NCBI RefSeq assembly: GCF_042610425.1 | Contig: NZ_JBGJZM010000001.1 | Span: 1,798,001 to 1,862,000, forward strand | DNA: 64,000 nucleotides | DNA from: Ectobacillus sp042610425 | GTDB lineage: Bacteria > Bacillota > Bacilli > Bacillales > Bacillaceae_G | Direction of reading: 5' to 3' | In this document: piece by piece, positions 9,554 to 19,090 of the stretch | How positions within the stretch are numbered: the stretch's first letter is position 1 | Layout of the letters: the number at the start of each line of letters is the position of its first letter | The notes under the pieces: model-generated | Told to the model about the DNA's origin: nothing | Databases searched by the model: none | Seen by the model: the letters and a program-made list of their open reading frames with translations, nothing else | Position numbers and translations under genes: made by a program

Positions 9554-9582
9554 AAAACTCCCCAAAAAAGTTGGGGAGTTTT
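9554..9582. terminator. Bidirectional terminator, RraA-like / yndM-like
   Basis: AAAACTCCCC / GGGGAGTTTT, a perfect 10-bp stem with A and T runs on both sides, lies between two convergent genes. Confidence 0.85.
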
Positions 9583-9586
9583 ACTT

Positions 9587-10009
9587 TTATTTCAACCAGA
9601 GATCAGGGTCAGGATCAGGGGTTAATTCGTCTGATGCCTCTGTCATGTATTGTAAACTTCCTATTCGTTTTCTCTTACCTTCCCAAAGCCTTACAATATA
9701 TTTATGAAAAAAGATTTCAAATAGGGTCACTCCTACTGTAGCTATTAAAGAGGGAACAAATACATGAGACCCATACATGACATTTTTAGACATTAACCAA
9801 ATGACTACGAAGGCAAGTCCAAAATCTGCAATAGTAGCTATTATATTATTGGTTCTTCGTAGAATAATCATGTCACCTAGGATAAATGAAGACACTCCTA
9901 ATACAAATGTAATTAAAAAAACATTTCTAAAAGACATACCATAAATTAATCCGAGGACAATATACAAAAGAGCTAAACTAGCAACAAACTTAACTAAAAA
10001 TGCCTTCAT
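9587..10009 (-). CDS. YndM-family membrane protein (DUF2512)
   Basis: 140 residues with four predicted membrane helices and a charged C-terminal tail of about 30 residues ending in repeated acidic-proline residues (TPDPDPDLW). Length and pattern match the YndM/DUF2512 family of Bacillus integral membrane proteins, whose role is unknown. ATG at 10009 is preceded by AAGGAGATAATATA. Confidence 0.78.
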   Translation of the reverse strand: MKAFLVKFVASLALLYIVLGLIYGMSFRNVFLITFVLGVSSFILGDMIILRRTNNIIATIADFGLAFVVIWLMSKNVMYGSHVFVPSLIATVGVTLFEIFFHKYIVRLWEGKRKRIGSLQYMTEASDELTPDPDPDLWLK

Positions 10010-10205
10010 TATATTATCTCCTTACCTTGATACAAAGTTTTAGTTACATAAGCGTTGATTTTATGTGCTTTTTAATAAAAATCTGATCAAATGTCATCGG
10101 GTCGAAGTTTATTCCTTATGTCGTTGACCGTCGTTTAAAGTATGTTGAAGGTGCAGATATACAAACAGATTATCCGTTTTCGAATAACAAGAGGAACTTT
10201 TTATT

Positions 10206-10251
10206 AAAACATAAAAAATCGGTTCCTGATGAAACCAATATTTTATGTTTT
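10206..10251 (-). terminator. Terminator of the coat-protein gene
   Basis: AAAACATAAAA (10206-10216) pairs with TTTTATGTTTT (10241-10251), and GGTT pairs with AACC inside. It lies 22 bases beyond the coat gene's stop and can work in both directions. Confidence 0.75.
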
Positions 10252-10273
10252 TTCGTTATAATAGCCCTTTTTT

Positions 10274-10915
10274 CTAATGTGTCATATTATTATTTTGCAT
10301 TTGTGGCTGGCCTTGGACATGAGTATATGAACTCATCATTAATTGCATATCTTGTGGTGCAAGCTGAGGTATTTGATAATAATTGTGTTTATTTTGGTAA
10401 ATAGAGATCTCATATGCCATTTCAATACAATTTGGAACTGAATCAGCTAAAACACGACGCACAACTGGATTTGTTACTTCTAATGCTGCCATTGCTTTCA
10501 GAGCTACGCCAGATTTCACAGACCCAAGCATACAACTTGAAATCCATTCATCTGTAATTTCTGTCACGGAAGCCATCGGTTTTTTTGGCTGAGTTGCTTT
10601 TACACCATATATGAAGTCATTGTTTTGTTTCATCTTATAGCTTTGTGTTGGTTTAGAAGGATCTTGACCTGTCTGAAAGCATTCCACAGTTAAATTATAT
10701 TCATCTTGGATAAAACTATACTGGCGATTAAGAATATCAAGTAGTTCTGGATCTTTTACATACTGACTTAATAATAAATATTGATTCAATGTACTGATTG
10801 TTCCAGACAAGATTTCATGTACATCGAACATTTCGTGTCCTCCATGATTCATCTGCTGAGGTACATTGCCTATATGCATATTTTGGTGCATTTGATCTTG
10901 TGCATTTTGCATCAT
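10274..10915 (-). CDS. CotF-family spore coat protein (YhcQ-like)
   Basis: 213 residues. Met/Gln/His-rich ends flank a helical core with GGHEMFDVHEILSGTI and YSFIQDEYNLTVECFQTGQDPS, the signature of the CotF family and closest in my recollection to B. subtilis YhcQ. These proteins form ferritin-like four-helix bundles and are packaged in the spore coat. ATG at 10915 follows AGGAGGAATC. It supports a spore-forming host. No neighbouring coat genes. Confidence 0.85.
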   Translation of the reverse strand: MMQNAQDQMHQNMHIGNVPQQMNHGGHEMFDVHEILSGTISTLNQYLLLSQYVKDPELLDILNRQYSFIQDEYNLTVECFQTGQDPSKPTQSYKMKQNNDFIYGVKATQPKKPMASVTEITDEWISSCMLGSVKSGVALKAMAALEVTNPVVRRVLADSVPNCIEMAYEISIYQNKHNYYQIPQLAPQDMQLMMSSYTHVQGQPQMQNNNMTH

Positions 10916-11265
10916 TCAAAGATTCCTCCTAATATATTAGTGCTAGTCATATTTATTTTCTATAAAAAGGAAAAAATTATTCAACAAAATAAAAATTACA
11001 TAAAATTCTTTCATCATTAAGGAATCTATTCCTTTCAAGTATCTCACAAAATACGAGGCTGACATCTTACGCGGTATTTTACCAAACATATAAATATGAT
11101 CAATCTGGTATTGCATGTGCTTCAATAATCCCTACATCTTTCATTTCACATAGTCTTCTTAGAATAGACTAATGTATCTTCTAATTATTTTTCGTATAAA
11201 TAGTTTAATGAATGAGAAAAATATAAATATGCCAAACTATCCTCCGTGTTATAGAAAATTTGGCT

Positions 11266-11289
11266 GCCAGGATTTCTCCTGGCTTTTTT
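11266..11289 (+). terminator. Plus-strand intrinsic terminator with no assigned gene
   Basis: GCCAGGA-TTTC-TCCTGGC followed by six T residues is a strong terminator reading rightward, but no plus-strand gene lies upstream. It may end a small RNA from the 11130-11265 stretch, or serve the convergent 11301-11552 gene less efficiently. Confidence 0.6.
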
Positions 11290-11300
11290 ATTTCAAATTT

Positions 11301-11552
11301 TTAGCTAAACTTCGTATGTTTCGCTTCCATCACAGCCCATTTACGACCTTCAATTGTATTTAACCAAGATTCAGCTTTACGAAAGCTATTTACTTTTTTA
11401 ATAATGCCCTTTACTTTCAGATCCTCAGCATTAATGTATTTATAACCTACCCTACGCTTTTTATTATCTAAAAAACGTACTTCCATAACATTTAATTGAC
11501 CTATTGAGACACCAGTCACAACTTCTATCTTATTAACTTCATCTAGTTTCAT
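11301..11552 (-). CDS. Conserved-looking small protein of unknown function
   Basis: 83 residues, charged and soluble, beta-rich first half (KIEVVTGVSIGQLNVMEVRFL) and helical second half with AESWLNTIEG. I do not recognise the family. It is believed real because the ATG at 11552 has AAAAAAGGAGTTTGAAAA upstream, an ideal ribosome binding site, and codon use is ordinary. No operon partner. Confidence 0.6.
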   Translation of the reverse strand: MKLDEVNKIEVVTGVSIGQLNVMEVRFLDNKKRRVGYKYINAEDLKVKGIIKKVNSFRKAESWLNTIEGRKWAVMEAKHTKFS

Positions 11553-11904
11553 TTTTCAAACTCCTTTTTTAAAATAAAGTTTTTTTATATAGTCTCGACA
11601 TTTTGTATTTTAATTAACCTCAATGAATCAATCTGTTCATTTTTGATGCAACATTAATCACCACAATAAGTTCTTAGTACATTGGATAGATTCGTGTTAT
11701 TTTTGAACTTTTAACTGGAAGCTAATGCTTCATAGGACAATCTTGAAGATATGTTGGTAACTATAAGTAATTTTTAGATTTTATTTCTGGTTAGATGAAT
11801 ATTAGGGGTATTGGAGGGTTTCAACGCTATTTTTTGAAATGTAAGAATTAATTTTTAAGGAGAATTTTCATTCACTAAATAAATATAAAATACGTGCAAA
11901 AACA
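11553..11904. other. Gene-free spacer
   Basis: AT-rich sequence between the 83-residue protein and mqo; nothing recognisable beyond the mqo terminator that follows it. Confidence 0.45.
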
Positions 11905-11948
11905 AAAGGAAGCATAAATTTGCCAAAACGGCAATTTATGCTTCCTTT
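11905..11948 (-). terminator. Terminator of mqo
   Basis: AAAGGAAGCATAAATTTGCC pairs with GGCAATTTATGCTTCCTTT (one bulged T); on the minus strand it is followed by TTTTGTTTTTG. It lies 39 bases past the mqo stop. Confidence 0.85.
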
Positions 11949-11986
11949 AAGTATTAGGTATAATCAGGACAAATAAGGGCAGTTAT

Positions 11987-13480
11987 TTATACGTACTGCT
12001 TTTTACCCTCTAAGCCAAGCGAGCGCGCTGTTGAAGTATGAAGTTCATGGAAAAGCTCTGGATTTTCCACTAGTGACATACCATAAGAAGGAATCATTTC
12101 TTTTAATTTTGGTTCCCACTCTTTTAGATGTTGCGGGAAGCATTTATTTATTACATTAAGCATGACAGGAACGGCAGTAGAAGCACCCGGAGAAGCACCG
12201 AGCAATGCAGCTACCGAGCCATCAGCGCTACTTACAACTTCCGTACCAAATTGAAGGGTTCCTTTGCCGGCAGCAGTATCTTTAATAACTTGTACACGTT
12301 GACCCGCTACCACGATATCCCAATCTTCATTTTTGGCATTTGGAACAAACTCTCGTAACTCTTCGATACGCTGTTCTTTCGATAACATAAGTTGTTGGAT
12401 CAAGTATTTTGTCAATGGAACGTTTTTTGCACCTGCCGCTAACATAGTGAAGACATTATTCGGTTTTACGGAACATAATAAATCCATATTTGAACCCGTT
12501 TTTAAGAATTTTGGTGAGAAACCGGCAAACGGTCCAAATAGCAATGATTTTTTGTTGTCGATAAATCTTGTGTCAAGATGCGGAACAGACATTGGAGGAG
12601 CACCAACCGCAGCTTTGCCGTATACTTTGGCATGATGCTGTGCTACAACCTCTGGATTGTTACATACTAAGAATAGTCCGCTTACTGGGAATCCTCCAAT
12701 ATGTTTACTTTCAGGAATACCAGTTTTTTGTAGTAAAGGTAGGCTTCCGCCACCTCCGCCTATAAAGACGAATTTTGCAGTATGGCGTTCGATGATACCG
12801 CTATCGTTCCGCACTTTTAATTCCCATGAGCCGTCGCTAGTACGTTTAATATCATCAACCTTATGATTGAATTTTATATCGACGTTTTTACTCTTTAAAT
12901 GGTCAAATAACTTGCGCGTTAAAGCACCAAAGTTAACATCAGTTCCAGAGTCGATTTTTGTTGCCGCTATAGGTTCATTCGCTGTACGATCTTTCATTAT
13001 AAGCGGAATCCATTCCATCAGTTTTCCTGGGTCATCGGAAAATTCCATCCCTTGAAACATAGGATTGTTTGAAAGCGCTTCAAAACGTTTTTTCAAAAAT
13101 GTTACATTTTTTTCTCCTCGTACAAAACTCATATGAGGCAATGGCATGATAAAGTCCTGCGGATTACGAATCAAATTGCTGTTTACAAGAAAGGACCATA
13201 ATTGTCTTGAAACCTGAAACTGTTCATTAATTTTTATAGCTTTGCTAATATCTATAGATCCGTCCGGTTTTTCAACGGTGTAGTTAAGCTCACACAGTGC
13301 CGAATGCCCCGTTCCCGCATTATTCCATTCGTTAGAGCTTTCCTCTCCTGCTTTTTCGAGCTTCTCAAACACTGTAATATTCCAGTCCGGCACTAATTCT
13401 TTCAGCAGTGTGCCCAAAGTCGCACTCATAATTCCGGCACCAATTAAGATAACGTCTGTTTTAGTTTGTCTGTCGCTCAT
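11987..13480 (-). CDS. mqo: Malate:quinone oxidoreductase
   Basis: FAD-dependent peripheral membrane enzyme that oxidises malate to oxaloacetate and passes electrons to the quinone pool. 497 residues, the usual length. The N-terminal Rossmann motif DVILIGAGIMSATLG (about 9-23) and EWNNAGTGHSALCELNYT (about 51-68) are diagnostic of Mqo, as is the C-terminal GASPGASTAVPVML. ATG at 13480 follows AAGGAGATAAAT. The transcript would start with, or read through, the structured RNA at 13511-13581, and the next upstream gene on the same strand is an orphan histidine kinase. Confidence 0.95.
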   Translation of the reverse strand: MSDRQTKTDVILIGAGIMSATLGTLLKELVPDWNITVFEKLEKAGEESSNEWNNAGTGHSALCELNYTVEKPDGSIDISKAIKINEQFQVSRQLWSFLVNSNLIRNPQDFIMPLPHMSFVRGEKNVTFLKKRFEALSNNPMFQGMEFSDDPGKLMEWIPLIMKDRTANEPIAATKIDSGTDVNFGALTRKLFDHLKSKNVDIKFNHKVDDIKRTSDGSWELKVRNDSGIIERHTAKFVFIGGGGGSLPLLQKTGIPESKHIGGFPVSGLFLVCNNPEVVAQHHAKVYGKAAVGAPPMSVPHLDTRFIDNKKSLLFGPFAGFSPKFLKTGSNMDLLCSVKPNNVFTMLAAGAKNVPLTKYLIQQLMLSKEQRIEELREFVPNAKNEDWDIVVAGQRVQVIKDTAAGKGTLQFGTEVVSSADGSVAALLGASPGASTAVPVMLNVINKCFPQHLKEWEPKLKEMIPSYGMSLVENPELFHELHTSTARSLGLEGKKQYV

Positions 13481-13510
13481 ATTTATCTCCTTATCACCCT
13501 AAAATTTGCA

Positions 13511-13581
13511 AGAAAAGATGTATACGCACCTGCTTAGGCGTTACAGCAAGCGAGGGTGCGACCTAGTTACACACCTTTTCT
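13511..13581 (-). ncRNA. Structured, pseudoknot-capable RNA upstream of mqo
   Basis: On the minus-strand RNA a 14-bp P1 (13511-13524 with 13568-13581) contains two G-U pairs that would be A-C mismatches in the opposite transcript, so the structure fits the mqo mRNA strand. Inside, a 7-base bulge ACUAGGU (13561-13567) leads to a 6-bp P2 CGCACC/GGUGCG (13555-13560 / 13525-13530) with a 24-base top that can form a small extra stem. UAGGU in the bulge can pair with GCCUA in the top loop. The element ends about 30 bases before the mqo start codon. I match it to no known class; it could also be an elaborate terminator for the upstream kinase gene. Confidence 0.5.
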
Positions 13582-13767
13582 GGATCAGTTTTTTCCCTAT
13601 TATAGTGTATCACTATTGTTTATAAATTAAAAATATTTTTTACTATTATATGATAGTTATAGGTTATTTAAAAGATGGTAAATTTCAACGGTGAAATACT
13701 GTTACAGTTAATTCTTCATCACATTAACGCATTAAATAATACAATTGCTTATCCTGCATCGCCATCA

Positions 13768-15549
13768 TTAGCCTTCTTGTTTACCGATAGATTTTCCTTT
13801 TTGAAGAGGATCAGGGACAAATTCCCGTTTGGATAAGGGAAGGTCGATAGTAAATATTGTACGTTCCTGATTACTATTTACAGTGATTTTCCCCTTGTAT
13901 TGTTCAATGGTTTTGTTCGCACTTGCCAATCCTATTCCAGAACCTTCTTTCTTTGTTGTAAATTCATATTCAAATATTTTTTTTAATAAATGTGGTGGAA
14001 TCATGTCGCCATTATTTCGGATGCAAATTTGTAATTTCTTCTCCATGGCTTTTCCAGTAATGGCTACAAAACGATTTCCTTCCTCATTTTTCTCCACTTC
14101 ATAAAAGGAGTTATTAAGAATATTCCCCATAACTTTAACTAAATCCGTTGTTTTTTCTATATCTAATTCTAAATATTCAAACCCTTCAAAGTGATGATCA
14201 AATTTGATATTTTTTTCCATACTCTCTGCAATTTTCACTTGCAAGAGTCCAATAAAAGCAGGAATATGAATATTTACGATTGCTGATGTTTCTTTATGAA
14301 TATGGCTCAATTGCTTTATATATCCTTCTGCGTCGGAATAATGCTTTAATGAAAGTAACCCTTGTATAGTAAAAATATGATTGGCGACATCATGGCGATA
14401 TTCCCGAATCGTTTTATACAGACTGTTTACTCTTCCGGCGTACAGGTTTTGAATATCCGATAAAAGTTTCCCTTGTTTCCTGATATGCCGAAATAAAATG
14501 TAAATCAACACAAAACAAATGATAAAGCAAAAAATAACCACTAATGTCAGTTGAATCATTCCCTTACGTAATTCATTGGAAATTTGAGAATAATCAACAG
14601 AAGAAATAATGATTGTTTTATATTGATTGGTGTTCCCATCTATTTTAATTTCGATTGGAATATAAAATTGCAAGATTTGTTTTCCGTTTAAAGTGACCAT
14701 TCTGTATATGGTTTTGTTTTGATTAATAGCCTTACTGGCAAAATTTTTATCTGATGCATAGTTGTTGGTTCCACTAATGACTTCGCGGTTATGGAAAGCA
14801 ATTCGATTTGTCCACAACTCACCGTTAGCGAGCTTGAAATCTCCTGTAAGTCGATTATAATTTAACACACTGATTTCTTTGATAGAAGGATTGTTGTTCA
14901 TAAGGCTATTGATGGCAGCGTCTACCCCTGCTTCTTTTTGATAGTCAACCAGCTTTTTTCCATTATATGCTGGTTCAATAATATAATTTTTTGTTCCATC
15001 ATAGTAATAGCCATATTTAATTAGCTTGTCTGGAATATTAGCAGAAGAATCAAAAGGTCCTGCCCAAAAGTGAGGATAAACTTCCCCAAAATTTGGTTCT
15101 ACGGTTACATTTTTATTTTTAACTAACTGAAAAAATGTCTGATTCCATTTGTCTCCCCACATCTTGCTATTAGTTCCCACTTCAGTAGAAGAGGTAGATT
15201 GAACTAAATCAAACCATTGATTATCTGGAACTAGAATGGAGATTTCATCGATCTGTAGTTTTTTGACCAACTCCTGCAATTGCGATTGGGACACTTGTTT
15301 AGCATCTGATGGAAGTTGATTATTAATAAAAAGTGAGTCTGTATACAGTTGTTGTGCTAATGAACTCTCGAACAGTTCAACGCTTTTTTGGTTCATTTCA
15401 ACAGTTGACTTGATGTTTTTGGATACACTCTCATTGATTTCTACTTCTTTTTTTATGAGATTATCCTTTGATGTCCAATAAAATGCAAAATTGATGACAG
15501 CGATAATAGCGATCATAATAACAAATGTGTTGAAGTAAATTTTATTCAT
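13768..15549 (-). CDS. Orphan sensor histidine kinase, Spo0B/DcuS-type
   Basis: 593 residues. One membrane helix (about 7-25), a large extracytoplasmic domain (about 26-335, probably a double Cache/PAS fold), a second helix (about 337-357), then the dimerisation segment REYRHDVANHIFTIQGLL with the phospho-acceptor His, and a HATPase with N box NILNNSFYEV and G box GSGIGLA. The YRHD...N histidine region is that of the CitA/DcuS/MalK family, which senses di- and tricarboxylates. No response regulator is adjacent. Its position upstream of mqo suggests a C4-dicarboxylate signal, but that is inference. The ATG at 15549 has no clear Shine-Dalgarno sequence, which is unusual in this window. Confidence 0.8.
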   Translation of the reverse strand: MNKIYFNTFVIMIAIIAVINFAFYWTSKDNLIKKEVEINESVSKNIKSTVEMNQKSVELFESSLAQQLYTDSLFINNQLPSDAKQVSQSQLQELVKKLQIDEISILVPDNQWFDLVQSTSSTEVGTNSKMWGDKWNQTFFQLVKNKNVTVEPNFGEVYPHFWAGPFDSSANIPDKLIKYGYYYDGTKNYIIEPAYNGKKLVDYQKEAGVDAAINSLMNNNPSIKEISVLNYNRLTGDFKLANGELWTNRIAFHNREVISGTNNYASDKNFASKAINQNKTIYRMVTLNGKQILQFYIPIEIKIDGNTNQYKTIIISSVDYSQISNELRKGMIQLTLVVIFCFIICFVLIYILFRHIRKQGKLLSDIQNLYAGRVNSLYKTIREYRHDVANHIFTIQGLLSLKHYSDAEGYIKQLSHIHKETSAIVNIHIPAFIGLLQVKIAESMEKNIKFDHHFEGFEYLELDIEKTTDLVKVMGNILNNSFYEVEKNEEGNRFVAITGKAMEKKLQICIRNNGDMIPPHLLKKIFEYEFTTKKEGSGIGLASANKTIEQYKGKITVNSNQERTIFTIDLPLSKREFVPDPLQKGKSIGKQEG

Positions 15550-15812
15550 GGAGTATTTGTTCTTACATACTAGTAAAAGTATATGAAGCCTTTCTGATAT
15601 TTAAAATCAAACTATATCAATTTTATAAAATTACCGACATTTGTTTATTCAATTAATATTCTAACAATTAAAATGTTTAAAGTAATCTTACTTTACCCTC
15701 TTTTGTCTTTAATAATAAATACTATTTACAGATTGTCAATATAGTTAAGCGTCTTACCTATAGATCTAATCCATACGACATGCTTCTTTACCGTTGCTCT
15801 TCCATGCAGATT

Positions 15813-17294
15813 TTATATTTTTAACTTAGTCTTTTCCTTATACATTTCCTTATCAGCAAAATGAATCATTTCTTCTAAGGTAACATCCATGCCTGATTTA
15901 TAATGATATAAACCATGACTTGCCGAGATGACGTACTGATGATTTGGTGAATGAAAACTGTCGAATGCCAAGAGGATTGAATCCCAGATTTTTTGAACAT
16001 CATGCATTTGTTTATGAAAAAATAGAATGATGAATTCATCTCCACCAAAACGGAAAAAAATATCATCTTTATCAATTATTTCACTAATTAATTGACAAAC
16101 AGAAACAATAAAATAGTCCCCCTCAGCATGCCCAAATGTATCATTAATTTTTTTCAGATTGTTTAAGTCAATAAAACATAAAATAAATTCAACATTATGT
16201 ATCTTTGCTTTTATAAGTTCATTTTTTAAAAATTCAATTCCATGACGTCTATTCATAATCCCAGTGAGTGAATCTGTTGAAGCGTGTAAAGTAAGTTCAT
16301 CTTCAATCTTTTTCAAATCTGTTATATCCATAATACCACTTAGGATACATGGCTCATCTTCATAGTCAATTAATTCAAAATTTATCATAACCCATCGTGT
16401 GGAGGGCATTTGCTGTGAACAAATATAGTTTTTCACACTCCCCATCGTTTTTAGTTTTTCTATGATTATCATTCGTTCCCGGTTGCTTTGAAACACGATA
16501 GATGTATCCTTTTCTTGAATTTCCCCTTTCGATAGATCATAAAAGTCCATTGCCTTTTTGTTTAAAAGGATGATTTCTCCATCCTCTAATCGAGAAAGAA
16601 TTTGAGGAAAAGGGGTAACTTCAAATAACTTTCGAAAATTATTTTCCTTATCTTTTATTTTTAATTTGTTAATAAAATCTTGTCTTTTAAAAGAATAAAA
16701 AGAAAAGGAGACTAAAAATGCAATTGCAGTTGTGGCAATTGTATTCACTTCCTTTGTAAGCAGTGTATACTTATCACTGTTTATAAGGAAAAGGCCGATT
16801 ATAAAAGAAGTATGAGTCGTTAAAAGGATAAAGAAAAAAATTAGTGGTCTTATAGGAAATATGACGGCAACACTAATAAGTATAATGATATTAGGGTCAA
16901 AATTTCCAGTTAATCGTTGTGTATTAAGAGAAGCAAGTGCACCTATAAACAAGCAAAAAGCAATGTATGCATAAATAAGGAAGGAAGACCAGCGTGAATT
17001 AATAAACCAGTCTTTTTTATGTATAGAACGATAAATAACTAAATACAAAAAAGATACGAGGATACCCGAAAAGTGAATGATAATAGAAAAAAATCGGAAT
17101 GAATTGTTTTTTAGGTCATTTAATTGTATAAAATCCATATAAAAAAAATAGACACTAAAGATTATGATAGAAATTGAAAAAACTTTAATTCTATTTAATA
17201 ACATTTTCTTATTCGAACGAGAAAAGCCTTCACTATTTTCCAATCTCAAGAAACGATTTATACTATTAAATGTTTTTAGTAATTTTGAATACAA
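15813..17294 (-). CDS. Membrane PAS-GGDEF diguanylate cyclase
   Basis: 493 residues: five to six membrane helices (about 28-190), a PAS domain (about 215-325), then GGDEF (about 335-490) with the intact active-site RFGGDEF and LTGIMNRR entry motif. It should make cyclic di-GMP from two GTP. The RxxD product-inhibition site expected just before GGDEF reads DKDD, so the site is absent. No EAL domain. Start is TTG at 17294 with AGGTCGG about ten bases upstream; the next ATG (residue 31) has no usable site. Monocistronic. Confidence 0.85.
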   Translation of the reverse strand: MYSKLLKTFNSINRFLRLENSEGFSRSNKKMLLNRIKVFSISIIIFSVYFFYMDFIQLNDLKNNSFRFFSIIIHFSGILVSFLYLVIYRSIHKKDWFINSRWSSFLIYAYIAFCLFIGALASLNTQRLTGNFDPNIIILISVAVIFPIRPLIFFFILLTTHTSFIIGLFLINSDKYTLLTKEVNTIATTAIAFLVSFSFYSFKRQDFINKLKIKDKENNFRKLFEVTPFPQILSRLEDGEIILLNKKAMDFYDLSKGEIQEKDTSIVFQSNRERMIIIEKLKTMGSVKNYICSQQMPSTRWVMINFELIDYEDEPCILSGIMDITDLKKIEDELTLHASTDSLTGIMNRRHGIEFLKNELIKAKIHNVEFILCFIDLNNLKKINDTFGHAEGDYFIVSVCQLISEIIDKDDIFFRFGGDEFIILFFHKQMHDVQKIWDSILLAFDSFHSPNHQYVISASHGLYHYKSGMDVTLEEMIHFADKEMYKEKTKLKI

Positions 17295-17482
17295 AAATAT
17301 CCGACCTTTTTTATTGATAGTATATCATAATTCATTTTTTTAAAACAAATGTTGATTAAAAAAATAATTGTGAATATATTAATTAATGAATATAGGTCTT
17401 ATATTTCTTCTATTGATAAAAAGAGCTACCTTAGTAGCCCTTCCTACGAGTTTTCCCTATTTCGAATACGCTTTGATCGACT

Positions 17483-18919
17483 TTATAGGTTTTTCCCATT
17501 TGCCGCGATTACGTCTTTATACCAGAAAAAGGACTTCTTCTTTTTGCGTTCTAATGTTCCGCTGCCATCGTCATGTTTGTCAACATAAATATAACCATAC
17601 CGTTTCGAGAATTCTCCTGAAGAAGCACTAACTAAATCAATACAGCCCCAGCTTGTATATCCTATTAATTCAACACCATCTTCGATTGCGTCCCCCATTG
17701 CTTTCATATGCTCACGGAGATAGTCAATTCGGTAATCATCATTGATAGAGCCGTCCTCTTCTACTTTGTCATAGGCTCCTAGCCCATTTTCTACAACAAA
17801 TAGCGGTACTTGGTAGCGGTCATATAATTTGTTTAAGCTAATACGTAATCCGTCCGGATCAATTTCCCATCCCCAGTCACTTGCTTTTAAGAATGGATTT
17901 TTTATGCCACCAATAATATTTCCTTGCGCAGCTTCTAGCTCTGTCTTCACTTTCTTCTCGGTGCGAGACATGTAATAACTAAAGCCGATATAATCAACCG
18001 TTCCTTCTTTTATTAATGCTAAGTCTCCATCTTGCATCTCTATTTCGATATGATGTTCTTTAAAGTATCTCTTCATGAAAGCGGGATACTCTCCTCGTAC
18101 TTGCACATCGGCACAAAAGTAATTGAAAAGCTGTTCTTCCTGAAGAGCATACATGACGTTTTCCGGATTGCAATCAATGGCATAGACAGGTGCAAAGAGA
18201 ATCATACAGCCAATTTTGGAGTTAGGAATAATCTCGTGGCATGCTTTAACTGCAAGGCTGCTGGCAACAAATTGATGATGGTATGCTTGGAAAGTAGGCA
18301 GGTATTTATCCTCTTCTTTCTGAATGGAAAAACCAAGACCTTGAATCGGCATCACCAAGCCACTATTTATTTCATTGAAAGTCATCCAAAACTTCACTTT
18401 ATTTTTATAACGATTAAAAATAGCTTTTGCATATCTCTCAAAAAACGTCACCACCAGGCGGTTTCTCCAGCCACCATATTCCTTCACAAGGTGCAGAGGC
18501 ATTTCATAGTGGGATAGGGTGACAACTGGCTCTATCCCCCACTTGTGCAGTTCATCAAACACACGATCATAAAATGCTAATCCTTCCTCATTTGCTTCTA
18601 ACTCATCGCCCTTTGGGAAAATACGCGTCCAGGCAATCGACATACGAAATGCCTTGAAACCCATTTCCGCAAACAACGCAATATCTTCTTTATACCGATG
18701 ATAGAAGTCAATCGCTTGATGGTTTGGATAGTAGTATTGGTCTTGATGGATTTCAAAATCAAATCCTGGATTCATTAATACTTTATACCGCTGTTTTCCG
18801 CCCGGAAGAACGTCGGCAATATTTAACCCTTTATTTCCTTCATGAAATCCACCTTCCATTTGATTCGCAGCAGTTGCTCCGCCCCATAAAAAGCCTTCAG
18901 GAAATTGATATTCTTTCAT
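17483..18919 (-). CDS. 6-phospho-beta-glucosidase, GH1
   Basis: Hydrolyses phosphorylated beta-glucosides (such as cellobiose-6-P or salicin-6-P) after PTS uptake. 478 residues, full GH1 length. FPEGFLWGGATAANQMEG opens the barrel; the acid/base Glu is in TFNEINSG (about 174) and the nucleophile Glu in FVVENGLGA (about 368). The ATG at 18919 is preferred over the one 15 bases upstream because GGAGGG lies between them. A divergent RpiR regulator shares the promoter region. No PTS permease gene is adjacent, so the sugar transporter must be encoded elsewhere. Confidence 0.9.
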   Translation of the reverse strand: MKEYQFPEGFLWGGATAANQMEGGFHEGNKGLNIADVLPGGKQRYKVLMNPGFDFEIHQDQYYYPNHQAIDFYHRYKEDIALFAEMGFKAFRMSIAWTRIFPKGDELEANEEGLAFYDRVFDELHKWGIEPVVTLSHYEMPLHLVKEYGGWRNRLVVTFFERYAKAIFNRYKNKVKFWMTFNEINSGLVMPIQGLGFSIQKEEDKYLPTFQAYHHQFVASSLAVKACHEIIPNSKIGCMILFAPVYAIDCNPENVMYALQEEQLFNYFCADVQVRGEYPAFMKRYFKEHHIEIEMQDGDLALIKEGTVDYIGFSYYMSRTEKKVKTELEAAQGNIIGGIKNPFLKASDWGWEIDPDGLRISLNKLYDRYQVPLFVVENGLGAYDKVEEDGSINDDYRIDYLREHMKAMGDAIEDGVELIGYTSWGCIDLVSASSGEFSKRYGYIYVDKHDDGSGTLERKKKKSFFWYKDVIAANGKNL

Positions 18920-19090
18920 TTGATTCCCTCCCAATCTGTATATGATTTACTATTTACTTATAGTGTAAATGTATAACTGTTTTCTTCTTCATAAAGAAAC
19001 GTAAAAGACTACAAAGGAATCATAGCTATATTTGGCAAGCTAGTAAATAAGGAAAGCATATCTAGTTTTTTATAACGAAGGCAGTCACTT

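Noticed and set aside
10943..11125. 60-codon minus-strand frame upstream of the coat-protein gene
   Set aside because: No ribosome site and AT-driven composition; it lies in the promoter region of the coat gene.
13060..13080. cre-like TGAAAGCGCTTCAA inside mqo
   Set aside because: It lies deep in coding sequence with a mismatch at a conserved cre position, most likely a by-product of the codons.
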